From: Arthrobacter sp. FW306-2-2C-D06B
GTDB lineage: Bacteria > Actinomycetota > Actinomycetes > Actinomycetales > Micrococcaceae
Assembly (NCBI RefSeq): GCF_021789175.1
Contig: NZ_CP084560.1
Span: 3,038,001-3,102,000 of the forward strand
Direction: 5' to 3'
DNA length: 64,000 nt
Shown piece by piece: positions 49,741 through 58,041 of the stretch (within the stretch, counting starts at the first letter, position 1; each line of letters starts with the position of its first letter). Below the pieces are notes generated by a model that saw only the letters and a list, made by a program, of their open reading frames with translations, was not told the DNA's origin and ran no database searches. Made by a program: the position numbers and the translations under genes.

Positions 49741-51090
49741 ATGTCCCAAATATCGCAGCTTCAATCCATGGACGTGGCCACCAAACGCAAGGAAGCACGC
49801 ACGGTCATTGCTTCCAGCTACCTGGGCAGCACCATCGAGTACTACGACTTCCTGCTCTATGCCACAGCCGCAGCCGTGGTCTTCCCCAAGGTCTTCTTCT
49901 CGGGAATGGACGACTGGGTGGGCGTCGTGGCCGCCTACGGAACTTTCGCCGCAGGATATGTGGCGCGCCCGCTGGGTGGAGTCATCTTCGGGCACTTCGG
50001 CGACAAGCTGGGACGCAAGGGAATGCTCATTGTCTCCATGTTGGTCATGGGCTTGGCTTCCGCGCTGATCGGCCTGGTCCCGGGCGCCTCCGTGGCCGGT
50101 CCGTGGGGCGCCGTGATGCTTGTGGTGCTCCGGGTCTTCCAGGGCATCGCGGTGGGCGGTGAGTGGGGCGGAGCCGCCTTGATGGCGTTGGAGCATTCGG
50201 AATCGGGGAAGCGCGGCTTCGCGGCCTCGTTCGTCAATGCCGGCGCGCCGTCGGGTGCCGTGCTGGGCACCCTCATCATGGGTGCCTTTTCGGCCTTGCC
50301 AAACTCCCAGTTCCTCGCCTGGGGCTGGCGCGTTCCCTTCCTGCTCTCGTTTGTCTTGCTTGCGGTGGGCATGTTCGTCCGGCTCAAAGTTTCGGAGAGC
50401 CCCATCTTCAAAGCCGCCATCGAACAGGAAAGGGTGGCCCGGAACGCTGACAACCGTGCCGCCGCGAAGCCCGTCATCCCGCTCCTCCAGGTGCTGCGCC
50501 GGCCCAGGACCTTGATCTTCACCATGCTCGCTGGGGCTGCCGGCTTCGCCCTCCAAGTGGTGCTGGCAACGTTCGCGGTCACCTTCGCCGTCTCCAAGGG
50601 CGCCGACCGCCAAGGCGTGCTGTACGCCTTCGCGGCCGCTTCTTTCATTTCCATCGCCTTCGTGGTCCTGGGCGGCAGGCTCTCCGACAAACTGGGCCGC
50701 AGGCCCGTGATGATCGGCGGGCTCGTGCTCTTCATCGCCTATCTGATCCCGATGTTCCAGCTGTTGTCCTCGAACAACATCCTCCTGGTCTTCGTCGCCT
50801 TCACCATCGGCCTGATGATCCACTCAACACTCTTCGGGCCACTGGCCGCCTTCGTCTCCGAGCAGTTCGGCACCACGTCCCGCTATACGGGAGCCTCGCT
50901 CGGCTACCAGCTCGCGACGCTCCTCGGCGCGGGCTTCACGCCGGGGATCGTGGCCCAGATCTTCAAGGACTCCGGCCAGAACACCGGCTCGGTGGTCTTC
51001 TACCTGGCTGCGATGTCCGTCGTCTCGATCATCTTCATCCTGTTGACCCGGGAACCGAAGAACAACGATTTGCAGACCGTCCGGCCTTGA
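49741..51090 (+). CDS. phdT: MFS metabolite:H+ symporter (MHS family), probable hydroxycinnamate importer (PhdT/CouT-like)
   Basis: 449 residues, 12 helices. MHS hallmarks: SSYLGSTIEYYDFLLYATAA near residue 26 and GHFGDKLGRKGML near 84, plus GGEWGGAALMALEHSESGKR. The family imports aromatic and other carboxylates with protons. Its position between hydratase and CoA ligase makes it the likely uptake system for the phenylpropanoid substrate. AAGGAACAACG precedes ATG 49741. Confidence 0.85.
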   Translation: MSQISQLQSMDVATKRKEARTVIASSYLGSTIEYYDFLLYATAAAVVFPKVFFSGMDDWVGVVAAYGTFAAGYVARPLGGVIFGHFGDKLGRKGMLIVSMLVMGLASALIGLVPGASVAGPWGAVMLVVLRVFQGIAVGGEWGGAALMALEHSESGKRGFAASFVNAGAPSGAVLGTLIMGAFSALPNSQFLAWGWRVPFLLSFVLLAVGMFVRLKVSESPIFKAAIEQERVARNADNRAAAKPVIPLLQVLRRPRTLIFTMLAGAAGFALQVVLATFAVTFAVSKGADRQGVLYAFAAASFISIAFVVLGGRLSDKLGRRPVMIGGLVLFIAYLIPMFQLLSSNNILLVFVAFTIGLMIHSTLFGPLAAFVSEQFGTTSRYTGASLGYQLATLLGAGFTPGIVAQIFKDSGQNTGSVVFYLAAMSVVSIIFILLTREPKNNDLQTVRP

Positions 51091-51130
51091 GGCCGGGAAG
51101 GGTCTAGCTCGGGAATCAGAAAGGACCGTC

Positions 51131-52690
51131 ATGGAGAATTTTGGCATCGGTTCGTGGCTGCAGCGCCGCCGCCCGAAGTCCGGAAGCAAGGTTGCACTGA
51201 TCTTCGGAGACCGCCGACTCAGCTATGAGGAATTTGCGGAACGATCGGACAGGCTCGCCAACGCCCTCAGATCCGGGGGCGTGGCCAAGGGCGACAGGGT
51301 GGCCTATCTCGGGGAAAACCACCCCGCTTTCCTGGAAACGCTTTTTGCTTGTGGGCAGCTCGGGGCGATCTTCGTGCCCCTCAACACCCGATTGGCGCCG
51401 CCGGAGATCAATTTCCAGCTTGACGACAGCGGTGCCGTTGCGCTGATCCACTCAGCGAGCCTCGACGGCCTTGCGGCCAGCGGCGCGGAAGGCACCCGCG
51501 TGGGCCGGCGCGTCGTCGTCGGCGATTCCTTCCGGGGCGACAGTGGCGCCGCTTCCGGAAGCCAAACCCCGACGGCGGCGGAGGACTATGAGGACGTCGT
51601 CACCTCGGGAGCGGCCCGGCATCTGGATGAGGAAGTCGGACTCGATGACGGGGCCATGATCCTCTACACTTCCGGAACCACGGGACGCCCCAAGGGTGCA
51701 TTGCTGACCCACGGGAACATCACCTGGAACTGCATCAACGTGATTGTCGACTTCGATTTCTCGTCCAGCGATGTAGCGCTCATGATCTCGCCGATGTTCC
51801 ACGTCGCCTCGCTCGACATGGGGGTGTTGCCTACCCTGCTCAAGGGCGGGACCGTGGTCCTGGAGTCGAGGTTCGATCCCCAACGCACCCTGGAGCTCAT
51901 CGAGCAGCACAGGGCCACCACCATCAGCGGGGTGCCCACCACCTACCAGATGCTCTGCGAGCACCCGGCCTGGCCGACGTCGGACCTTGGCTCCCTCAAC
52001 AAGCTGACCTGCGGCGGATCGGCAGTTCCGATGCGCGTCCTGGAAGCGTACGAGGCGCGCGGACTGCACTTCTCCAATGGCTACGGAATGACCGAGACGG
52101 CGCCGGGCGCCACCACGCTGCCAGCCGCCAGGTCCCGGGACAAAGCGGGCTCTTCCGGGCTCCCGCACTTCTTCAGCGACGTCCGGATCGCCGACGTCGC
52201 AGGCGGCCTTGCCGGGCAGGGCGCGGTGGGCGAAATCCAGATCAAGGGTCCCAACGTCATCCACGAATACTGGAACCGGCCCGATGCCACGGCCGAATCG
52301 TATGAAGACGGCGGCTGGTTCAAGTCCGGAGACATGGGCTACAAGGACGCTGACGGATTTGTCTTCGTCTCGGACAGGCTCAAGGACATGATCATCTCGG
52401 GTGGCGAGAACATCTATCCTGCCGAGGTGGAACAAGCGATCAGTGAACTCGCCGCAGTAGGCAGCGTGGCAGTCATCGGCGTGCCGGACGAGAAGTGGGG
52501 AGAGGTGCCGCGTGCAGTGGTGGTTCTGCGCGAGGGAGCCTGTTTGACCGCGGACGAACTCAAGGAGCACCTGGCCGGCAGACTGGCCCGCTACAAAATC
52601 CCGAAGTCAGTGGTATTCGTGGACGACATGCCGCGAACGGCCAGTGGAAAGATCCGCAAGAGCGAACTCCGCCGGAGCACCGTATCCTGA
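51131..52690 (+). CDS. phdA: acyl-CoA synthetase (AMP-binding), probable hydroxycinnamate:CoA ligase (PhdA/CouL-like)
   Basis: 519 residues, ANL superfamily. P-loop ILYTSGTTGRPKGALL near residue 180, A5 motif NGYGMTETAPGAT near 317, A7/A8 GWFKSGDMGYKDADGFVFV and ISGGENIYPAEVEQ, and the A10 lysine in MPRTASGKIRKSEL. It activates a carboxylic acid to its CoA thioester, the entry step of the pathway and maker of the probable inducer. GAAAGGA lies before ATG 51131. Last gene of the cluster; substrate specificity is inferred from context only. Confidence 0.85.
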   Translation: MENFGIGSWLQRRRPKSGSKVALIFGDRRLSYEEFAERSDRLANALRSGGVAKGDRVAYLGENHPAFLETLFACGQLGAIFVPLNTRLAPPEINFQLDDSGAVALIHSASLDGLAASGAEGTRVGRRVVVGDSFRGDSGAASGSQTPTAAEDYEDVVTSGAARHLDEEVGLDDGAMILYTSGTTGRPKGALLTHGNITWNCINVIVDFDFSSSDVALMISPMFHVASLDMGVLPTLLKGGTVVLESRFDPQRTLELIEQHRATTISGVPTTYQMLCEHPAWPTSDLGSLNKLTCGGSAVPMRVLEAYEARGLHFSNGYGMTETAPGATTLPAARSRDKAGSSGLPHFFSDVRIADVAGGLAGQGAVGEIQIKGPNVIHEYWNRPDATAESYEDGGWFKSGDMGYKDADGFVFVSDRLKDMIISGGENIYPAEVEQAISELAAVGSVAVIGVPDEKWGEVPRAVVVLREGACLTADELKEHLAGRLARYKIPKSVVFVDDMPRTASGKIRKSELRRSTVS

Positions 52691-53320
52691 CGGGGCCGTC
52701 GGCACGTTGCGTGGCGGATCCGCAGTTCTTGCTCAGCCTCCCGTCTCGATAGGGAGGCATGACGCAGATCCACCGAGGGACGGTGCAGCGTCGGCAACGA
52801 TCGCAGCGACGTGGGCCAGTGCCGAAGCCGCCAGACCGTCGTATACCTTTACGAAGATCTTGCGGGCTTCGACTGAACCGCGGCGAGCATGTCGCACCCG
52901 ACCGCATCTACACCGTCGACGGCGGCCGCTAATACCGCCGTCGTGACCTTCTTGAGCTGGTTAACAACCCCACTCGACGGACCGGAATAGCGGTCGCGTA
53001 GGGGTCCCCGAAAACAAGTAGGGACTACTCAAGACAGCAATCGCCAGCAGTCCTAGCGTGTCGGACAGCGTCCATGCCGCAAGAGATGGGCGGATTGCAA
53101 CGACTGGGCCCGGACTGGCGAGGGGCCGCAGCCAAAAAAGCAAGGGGGCTTGCTGAATGGACTACCCGCTTCTCAACCGGGGTCGGTGCATCGCCTACGC
53201 AAACGATCAGGAGCAAGACCGACTCCTTACCGGGCCCGCCCTCGCAGCCTAGGCAGACGGGGCGAGTGCCTTTCGCAGCACAATGCCGGACCCAGCCGAC
53301 GGGCTGAGATTGGGGAGAAC
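52691..53320. other. 630-bp region without a supported intact gene
   Basis: No frame here shows a family signature together with a usable start and ribosome-binding site. The one recognisable trace is a possible dehydrogenase C-terminus at 52873-52932. Codon choice looks less ordered than in flanking genes, as in decayed DNA. Confidence 0.6.
52873..52932 (+). pseudogene. possible SDR C-terminal remnant
   Basis: One frame reads LNRGEHVAPDRIYTVDGGR followed by TAA. A VDGG(R) end is typical of short-chain dehydrogenases. No matching upstream body is found in any single frame, so this would be a leftover of a deleted gene. The similarity is short and could be chance. Confidence 0.25.
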
Positions 53321-53524
53321 GTGGACGGGCAACAGTGGATATGGGTCGTAATGGTCCTTGTCGGTGCCGCATTGGTAGCCGTTGTGATGGTTTTTGGCCA
53401 CCAGCGACGCAGGCTGGTTGATAGAAAACGCGTCGCGAAACATCGCGACGGGGAACCCGGGAGTCCCACGGACAACATCGACAGCTCGGATGACGAGCCC
53501 GCGGCCCGGAGTCCGCACCACTAG
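53321..53524 (+). CDS. small single-pass membrane protein, unknown
   Basis: 67 residues from GTG 53321 with GGGGAG close upstream. Residues about 6-26 are a hydrophobic helix (WIWVVMVLVGAALVAVVMVF), followed by a basic stretch (GHQRRRLVDRKRVAKHRDG) and an acidic, Ser-rich tail. The positive-inside rule puts the tail in the cytoplasm. I recognise no family. It stands alone in a gene-poor stretch; the membrane-protein composition argues that it is real. Confidence 0.45.
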   Translation: MDGQQWIWVVMVLVGAALVAVVMVFGHQRRRLVDRKRVAKHRDGEPGSPTDNIDSSDDEPAARSPHH

Positions 53525-53790
53525 GACGGCCCGGGTGCCAACCACTCACACCCGTAGGTGGTTGACCCTCACCAAAATACTGTCGTTCCCGCGCAGCTGC
53601 TTGAGTGTCCGCTACCTGTCTTTTAGACCAGGCACTCGATTTCTTCCGGGTGCCCCGCTCAGCGGGTAGTGGAGGGATTTCCTGCGCGGAAACCGGTGGG
53701 GGTGACGGGCTAGTCGCGAAGGTGACCGACGTGTACAGTCGGTTTTCGCGGCCCCTTCCGGAGTCCCCGACCGGGTCCGAGGAGTAAGGA
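53525..53790. other. leader region of the permease cluster
   Basis: 265 bp with no gene. It contains GC-rich inverted patches and ends in GGAGTAAGGAGTG, the start site of the permease. I find no Zur-like or other recognised operator here. Confidence 0.4.
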
Positions 53791-54855
53791 GTGACTGTGA
53801 CGCTGCCTGCGGTCGACAAACGCGAACAGCCGGAAGGCGAGCGCGGAAGCCCGTCCCGTGCTTTCACGTCGAAGTCTGCCGCCGGTCTCATCGTCGGCCT
53901 AGCCCTTGTTGCACTGTTCGCAGTTGTGCGGGTGCTGGCACCCTCCACGCCGGAGGCGTTTGCGCTTCCCAACGCCGCCCGCGACTTTGCCACGCTGTCG
54001 ATCAGCGTTGTCATCGAGTCCCTGCCGTTCGTTTTCCTCGGGATTGTTCTCTCGATCGCCGTCCAGGTCTGGCTGCCCGAGGGCCTGCTGCTCCGCCGCC
54101 TGCCCCGGAGCCCGGCGTTGCGGAGGCTGGTCCTCTCGCTCCTGGGAATGCTGCTGCCTGTTTGCGAGTGCGGCAATGTTCCGCTGGCGCGTGGTCTGGT
54201 GGTCAACGGCCTCACGGTTGCGGAATCGATGACCTTCCTGTTCGCGGCACCCATCCTGAACCCCGTCACCATCGTCACCACCGCGCAGGCGTTTGGGTGG
54301 GACAACGGCATCCTGGCCTCCCGCGTCCTGGGCGGTTTCTTCATCGCCAACCTTGTCGGCTGGATCTACAGCCGGCATCCGCGGCCCGCGGAGCTGCTGA
54401 CCGCCCGGTTCCAGGAAACCTGTTCGGTGGCAGACCACCACGCCGGCCCTGCCGGGAGGATCAGGCGCAGCGTGCAGATGTTCTCGCAGGAGACGCGCGC
54501 AATGATGCCCGCCCTCTTTGTTGGTGCGGGCATGGCGGGGCTGATCCAGGTTGCCGTTTCCCGGGAAGTGCTGGTGGCCTTGGGCAGCAACCCGGTGTGG
54601 TCTGTCCTGGCGTTGATGTTGCTGGCCTTCGTCGTGGCGATCTGCTCAAACGTGGATGCCTTCTTTATCCTGTCGTTCGGAGCAACCTTCATGCCGGGAG
54701 GCATCGTGGCTTTCCTCGTCTTCGGGCCCATGATCGACGTGAAAATGCTCGCCCTGATGCGCACCACGTTCACTGCGAAGACCCTCCTTCAGCTCAGCTT
54801 GCTAGTGGCGCTTTGCGCCGCGGTCCTCGGATTGGCGGTCAACTATGGTCATTAG
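53791..54855 (+). CDS. permease, UPF0718/ArsP-like (YcgR family)
   Basis: 354 residues with about eight helices. The conserved cysteine motif VCECGNVPLARGLVVNGL (about 127) and its second-half counterpart AICSNVDAFFILSFGATF (about 286) are present, typical of this permease family with internal duplication. A central cytoplasmic loop carries a short His pair (VADHHAG). Substrate is not settled for the family; metal- or metalloid-related roles have been proposed. It overlaps the TIGR03943 gene by 11 bp, the standard partner. Alternative GTG at 53797. Confidence 0.85.
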   Translation: MTVTLPAVDKREQPEGERGSPSRAFTSKSAAGLIVGLALVALFAVVRVLAPSTPEAFALPNAARDFATLSISVVIESLPFVFLGIVLSIAVQVWLPEGLLLRRLPRSPALRRLVLSLLGMLLPVCECGNVPLARGLVVNGLTVAESMTFLFAAPILNPVTIVTTAQAFGWDNGILASRVLGGFFIANLVGWIYSRHPRPAELLTARFQETCSVADHHAGPAGRIRRSVQMFSQETRAMMPALFVGAGMAGLIQVAVSREVLVALGSNPVWSVLALMLLAFVVAICSNVDAFFILSFGATFMPGGIVAFLVFGPMIDVKMLALMRTTFTAKTLLQLSLLVALCAAVLGLAVNYGH

Positions 54856-55606
54856 GCGGCTCGTGGGCCGCTGGCAGGGCGTGGTCCTCAGCCTGATCGG
54901 CCTCATCGCGACGGTCTGGCTGAGCCTGTCCGGCCAGCTTGCCTTGTATATCCATCCGCGGTATTTCGTGTTCACGGTCATCATGGCCGTGATCGCAGGG
55001 GTGCTTGCCCTGGCGGCCTTCGCCTTTGCTCCCACTGCCCACGACGGGCACGAGCATGAGCACGGCGACGAGGCCGGTTCGCGATGGGGCTGGCTGTGGC
55101 CGGTCGGGAGCGTGCTGACCATCATCGCCGCCGTCGTCGCCTTGCTGATCCTGCCGCCGTCGACCCTTACTGCTGCCACTGTCGCACAGCGGGACCTCAA
55201 CGGCTCAGCATCCGCCCTCACCCTGAAAGCACCCGCGCTGCCGGGCAAGGGAGACTACTCCGCGTTCACAGTGAGGGACTGGGCATCATTGCTTCGGTCC
55301 GGCGCTGGGCAGGACTTTTTTGCCGACAAGACTGCCACCGTGACCGGGTTCATCAGTACGGACAAGACAGATCCAAACGTCTTTTTCGTGACCCGTTTTG
55401 TGGTGACCTGCTGCGCTGTCGATGCCCAGCCGATTGGCGTTCCGGTTTATCACCCCGGGTGGCAAAACGAATACAAAACCGACAGTTGGGTCACGGTCAG
55501 CAGCAGCTTTCGCGCCAACCCCAACGCGGCCAGCCGTGAGGCAATCGTTCTGATCCCGGACTCCATCAAGCCCACCACACAGCCGGCGCAGCCCTATGTC
55601 TACTAA
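54845..55606 (+). CDS. TIGR03943-family membrane protein (YcgQ-like permease partner)
   Basis: 253 residues. Helices lie at about 10-30, 37-60 and 80-100. A His/Glu-rich loop (AHDGHEHEHGDEAG, about 61-74) may bind metal. A C-terminal extracytoplasmic domain contains VTRFVVTCCAVDAQPIGVPV, the family signature with its CC pair. Always found with a YcgR-type permease, as here. Starts inside the permease stop (11-bp overlap) and overlaps the next gene by 11 bp too. Confidence 0.85.
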   Translation: MVIRRLVGRWQGVVLSLIGLIATVWLSLSGQLALYIHPRYFVFTVIMAVIAGVLALAAFAFAPTAHDGHEHEHGDEAGSRWGWLWPVGSVLTIIAAVVALLILPPSTLTAATVAQRDLNGSASALTLKAPALPGKGDYSAFTVRDWASLLRSGAGQDFFADKTATVTGFISTDKTDPNVFFVTRFVVTCCAVDAQPIGVPVYHPGWQNEYKTDSWVTVSSSFRANPNAASREAIVLIPDSIKPTTQPAQPYVY

Positions 55607-56852
55607 GCGCCGTCCCGTCTCAGCCAAGCGGGCTGCGGCGGTTGCGGCGGCGGCAGAGCTCCTGGCGGGACGTCGATTCGCCCGGCGCCTTTACGGCACC
55701 TTCGCGATCCTCGCCCTGCTTGCCGGCGCACTGACCGCGGCGAATCTTTCGAAGCTTCCGCACCCCAATTCCACCTCTGCCCTGGCCCGATCCGCCACTC
55801 CTGCCACCTTTGACCTGTACACCCTGCAGAGGGACACCGGTAAAGACAACTCAGGGCTGAAGAAACCGGACACCATCCTCGGCACAAGCCTCTCCGGCAG
55901 CGATCAGGGCTCTGTCATTGTCAGCGCCCCACGCATCCAGGAGTATGCCGCCCTTCCCTCCGCCCTGGCCGTCGTCACACTCAATGACGACAACACCAGC
56001 TCCCTCGAGATCGCCCCCCTCACCGGCGGACCGCCCACACTCGTTCCATTGCCGAGCCTGGGGACAGTGGCGAACCTTCACGCGGCAGGATCCAAGCACC
56101 TCATTGGTTTCACCTTCACCGCGTCTTCGGGCACAGGCCAGTACTGGAAATCACTCTTCGTGTACGACGTCGACAATCCGTCCTCGGCTCCGCGGGCCGT
56201 CCAGGGGATCAACGGTCCGGTCTCGGCCGCCGACTGGCGCTTTGTCCCGGGCGGGGCCACCTTGGTGGCGCAGACCGACGATCAGTCCATGTTCCTCATT
56301 GACGCGCTGGAAACCGGCAAAGTGTCGCCCCTGGGCGCGCATGCCGGGATCCTCGGATTCGTCCCCGGCACCGACGAACTCGCCGTCGCCGATGCGGGGC
56401 TGAAAAAAGGCATAGACCCGCCACGGTATTCGACCATCAACCTCACCACCGGGACCTCCACGCCGCTCACCCTCCCCGGTGCTTTCGTACCGGATGCCGC
56501 GAACGGGGTCACCACCACCGCGAGCCAGCCCCTGGTCCTCGACGCTTCCGGCCAGTACGCACAGGTAGTGAGAAAGTACGACGGCGGGAAAGAGACCTCT
56601 CTGGTCAATCTCACCGACAAGAACGGCTCGCGCATGCTCTACCAGCCTGACGCCGCGTGGTCACGCATCCTGGACACCTGCGTCTCGCCGGCCAGAGACT
56701 ACCTCGCCGTCGAAACAGCCGCACCGCAATATGCCGGCGACCAATACCCCGTCCTCCCCGAGCCGACCCCCATACGGACCGGCCTTGTGGACGTGAAATC
56801 GGGCACGGTCCTGAAAAGCGTTCCCGGTTTCCTCCCCAACTGGTGCGGTTGA
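55596..56852 (+). CDS. membrane-anchored beta-propeller-like protein, unknown
   Basis: 418 residues. A basic N-terminus (KRRPVSAKRAAAV) is followed by one helix (about 35-52, FAILALLAGALTAANL) that anchors the protein, with the bulk outside. The exterior part has repeated strand patterns (ALAVVTLNDDNTSSLEIAPL, SMFLIDALETGKVSPLGAHA, STINLTTGTSTPLTLPG) spaced about 45-60 residues apart, as in TolB/WD-like propellers. No enzymatic motif. Overlaps the TIGR03943 gene, so it probably works with the permease. I know no established role. Confidence 0.75.
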   Translation: MSTKRRPVSAKRAAAVAAAAELLAGRRFARRLYGTFAILALLAGALTAANLSKLPHPNSTSALARSATPATFDLYTLQRDTGKDNSGLKKPDTILGTSLSGSDQGSVIVSAPRIQEYAALPSALAVVTLNDDNTSSLEIAPLTGGPPTLVPLPSLGTVANLHAAGSKHLIGFTFTASSGTGQYWKSLFVYDVDNPSSAPRAVQGINGPVSAADWRFVPGGATLVAQTDDQSMFLIDALETGKVSPLGAHAGILGFVPGTDELAVADAGLKKGIDPPRYSTINLTTGTSTPLTLPGAFVPDAANGVTTTASQPLVLDASGQYAQVVRKYDGGKETSLVNLTDKNGSRMLYQPDAAWSRILDTCVSPARDYLAVETAAPQYAGDQYPVLPEPTPIRTGLVDVKSGTVLKSVPGFLPNWCG

Positions 56853-56902
56853 GCGAACCCGGGCACCGGCTGGCTCCGGAGGTCTGATGGTCCGCACCCA
56901 GA

Positions 56903-56938
56903 CAAAGAAAAACACCCCGGTCCGAAGACCGGGGTGTT
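56903..56938 (-). terminator. rho-independent terminator of tmRNA
   Basis: AACACCCCGGTC-TTCG-GACCGGGGTGTT followed by TTTCTTTG on the minus strand: a UUCG tetraloop hairpin with U tract, about 50 nt past the tmRNA 3' end. Confidence 0.92.
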
Positions 56939-56988
56939 ACCGATGACCCGACTCATCCATGAAGGATGTCTCGACTCATCACAAAAAG

Positions 56989-57354
56989 TGGAGATGGGGG
57001 GAATTGAACCCCCGTCCGATGTCGTGTTGTCAGGGCTTCTCCGGGCGCAGTTCGCGTCGGACTTTCTCGGCCCCAGCTATCGTGCGAACAAGTAGCTGAT
57101 CCGGGCCCAGTCATCTAAAAGTCCCGCTCGCCTCGATGACGAAGGCAAACAGCAGTGGCTATCTAAATGACGCCAGGATCCGGGGCAATAGCAACCTCGG
57201 GCTGACGGACTGTCTTACTGCTTAGGCAGCAAGAGCGAAGTCAGTGCGCTTTGAATTGGCACTTATTGGTTTGCAGACAGCGTTTACGAGATAATTCTGC
57301 ATCCTCGGCCCGCTTCACCTGTCGCGACTAACATCGTCGAAACCGATCATCCCC
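56989..57354 (-). ncRNA. ssrA: transfer-messenger RNA (tmRNA)
   Basis: About 366 nt. The 5' acceptor strand GGGGATG pairs with CATCTCC at the 3' end. The T arm is GGGGGTTCAATTCCCCC and the discriminator A. CCA is not encoded (ACTTTT follows). The tag frame runs from resume codon GCC (57260-57258) to TAA (57224-57222) and encodes ANSKRTDFALAA. It rescues stalled ribosomes together with SmpB, encoded about 150 bp upstream on the same strand. A TAACAA -10 element lies 6 nt before the 5' end. Confidence 0.96.
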
Positions 57355-57359
57355 GTATT

Positions 57360-57365
57360 TTGTTA
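57360..57365 (-). promoter_or_regulatory. -10 element of ssrA
   Basis: TAACAA on the minus strand, with its end 5 nt before the mature tmRNA 5' end. No strong -35 is visible. Confidence 0.4.
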
Positions 57366-57506
57366 TCAATCCCAGCAGCACGATGGTCGCTCGAAAGCTA
57401 CCACCATGAAAACTTGCCGGGTTAATCATCATAACGCATCGCGGCACCCGAACATTCCGGGACACGCATTGGCTGGCGACGTACTCGGCTGCGCTTTCCG
57501 GGCAAG

Positions 57507-57977
57507 TCAGCGGCGGTTGCGCTCGCGCAGTTCACGCAGTGATTCACGCTTGTCCTGCTGCTCGCGCAAGGTCTGCCGTTTGTCGTAATCCTTCTTGCCT
57601 CGAGCCAACGCAATCTCGACCTTGGCGCGTCCATCCAGGAAGTACAGCTGGAGCGGTACGACCGTCAGTCCTGTTTCACGGATCTTGCCGGAGATCTTGT
57701 TGAGTTCCTCGCGGTGAAGCAGCAGCTTCCGCCGGCGGCGCGCCGCGTGGTTGGTCCAGCTCCCCTGGTTGTACTCAGGGATATGGATGCCCTCCATCCA
57801 CAACTCGTCATTGTAGAAAGTACAGAAGCCATCCACCATGGAGGCGTGGCCTTCACGCAGGGACTTTACTTCGGTTCCCATGAGGGCAATGCCGGCCTCA
57901 TAGGTATCCAATATGTGGTAGTCATGCCGAGCCTTGCGATTGGTGGCCACTACCTTACGGCCACTTTCCTTGGGCAC
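57507..57977 (-). CDS. smpB: SsrA-binding protein SmpB
   Basis: 156 residues; binds the tRNA-like end of tmRNA and takes it to stalled ribosomes. Family motifs [32 protein letters not shown] and [11 protein letters not shown], with the basic C-terminal tail [20 protein letters not shown] 57977 is chosen because AAGGAG lies 7 nt upstream; an in-frame ATG at 58007 would add ten residues upstream of that site. It lies directly upstream of its RNA partner ssrA. Confidence 0.95.
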   Translation of the reverse strand: MPKESGRKVVATNRKARHDYHILDTYEAGIALMGTEVKSLREGHASMVDGFCTFYNDELWMEGIHIPEYNQGSWTNHAARRRRKLLLHREELNKISGKIRETGLTVVPLQLYFLDGRAKVEIALARGKKDYDKRQTLREQQDKRESLRELRERNRR

Positions 57978-58041
57978 GGTAGAACTCCTTGGTTGTCGAA
58001 GAATCACACTAGTCTACGCCAGTAGACCGCTGTCGTGCGGG

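Noticed and set aside
53525..53790. Zur box before the permease / TIGR03943 cluster
   Set aside because: I looked for an AATGATT/AATCATT core because the His-rich loop suggested metals; none is present in the leader.
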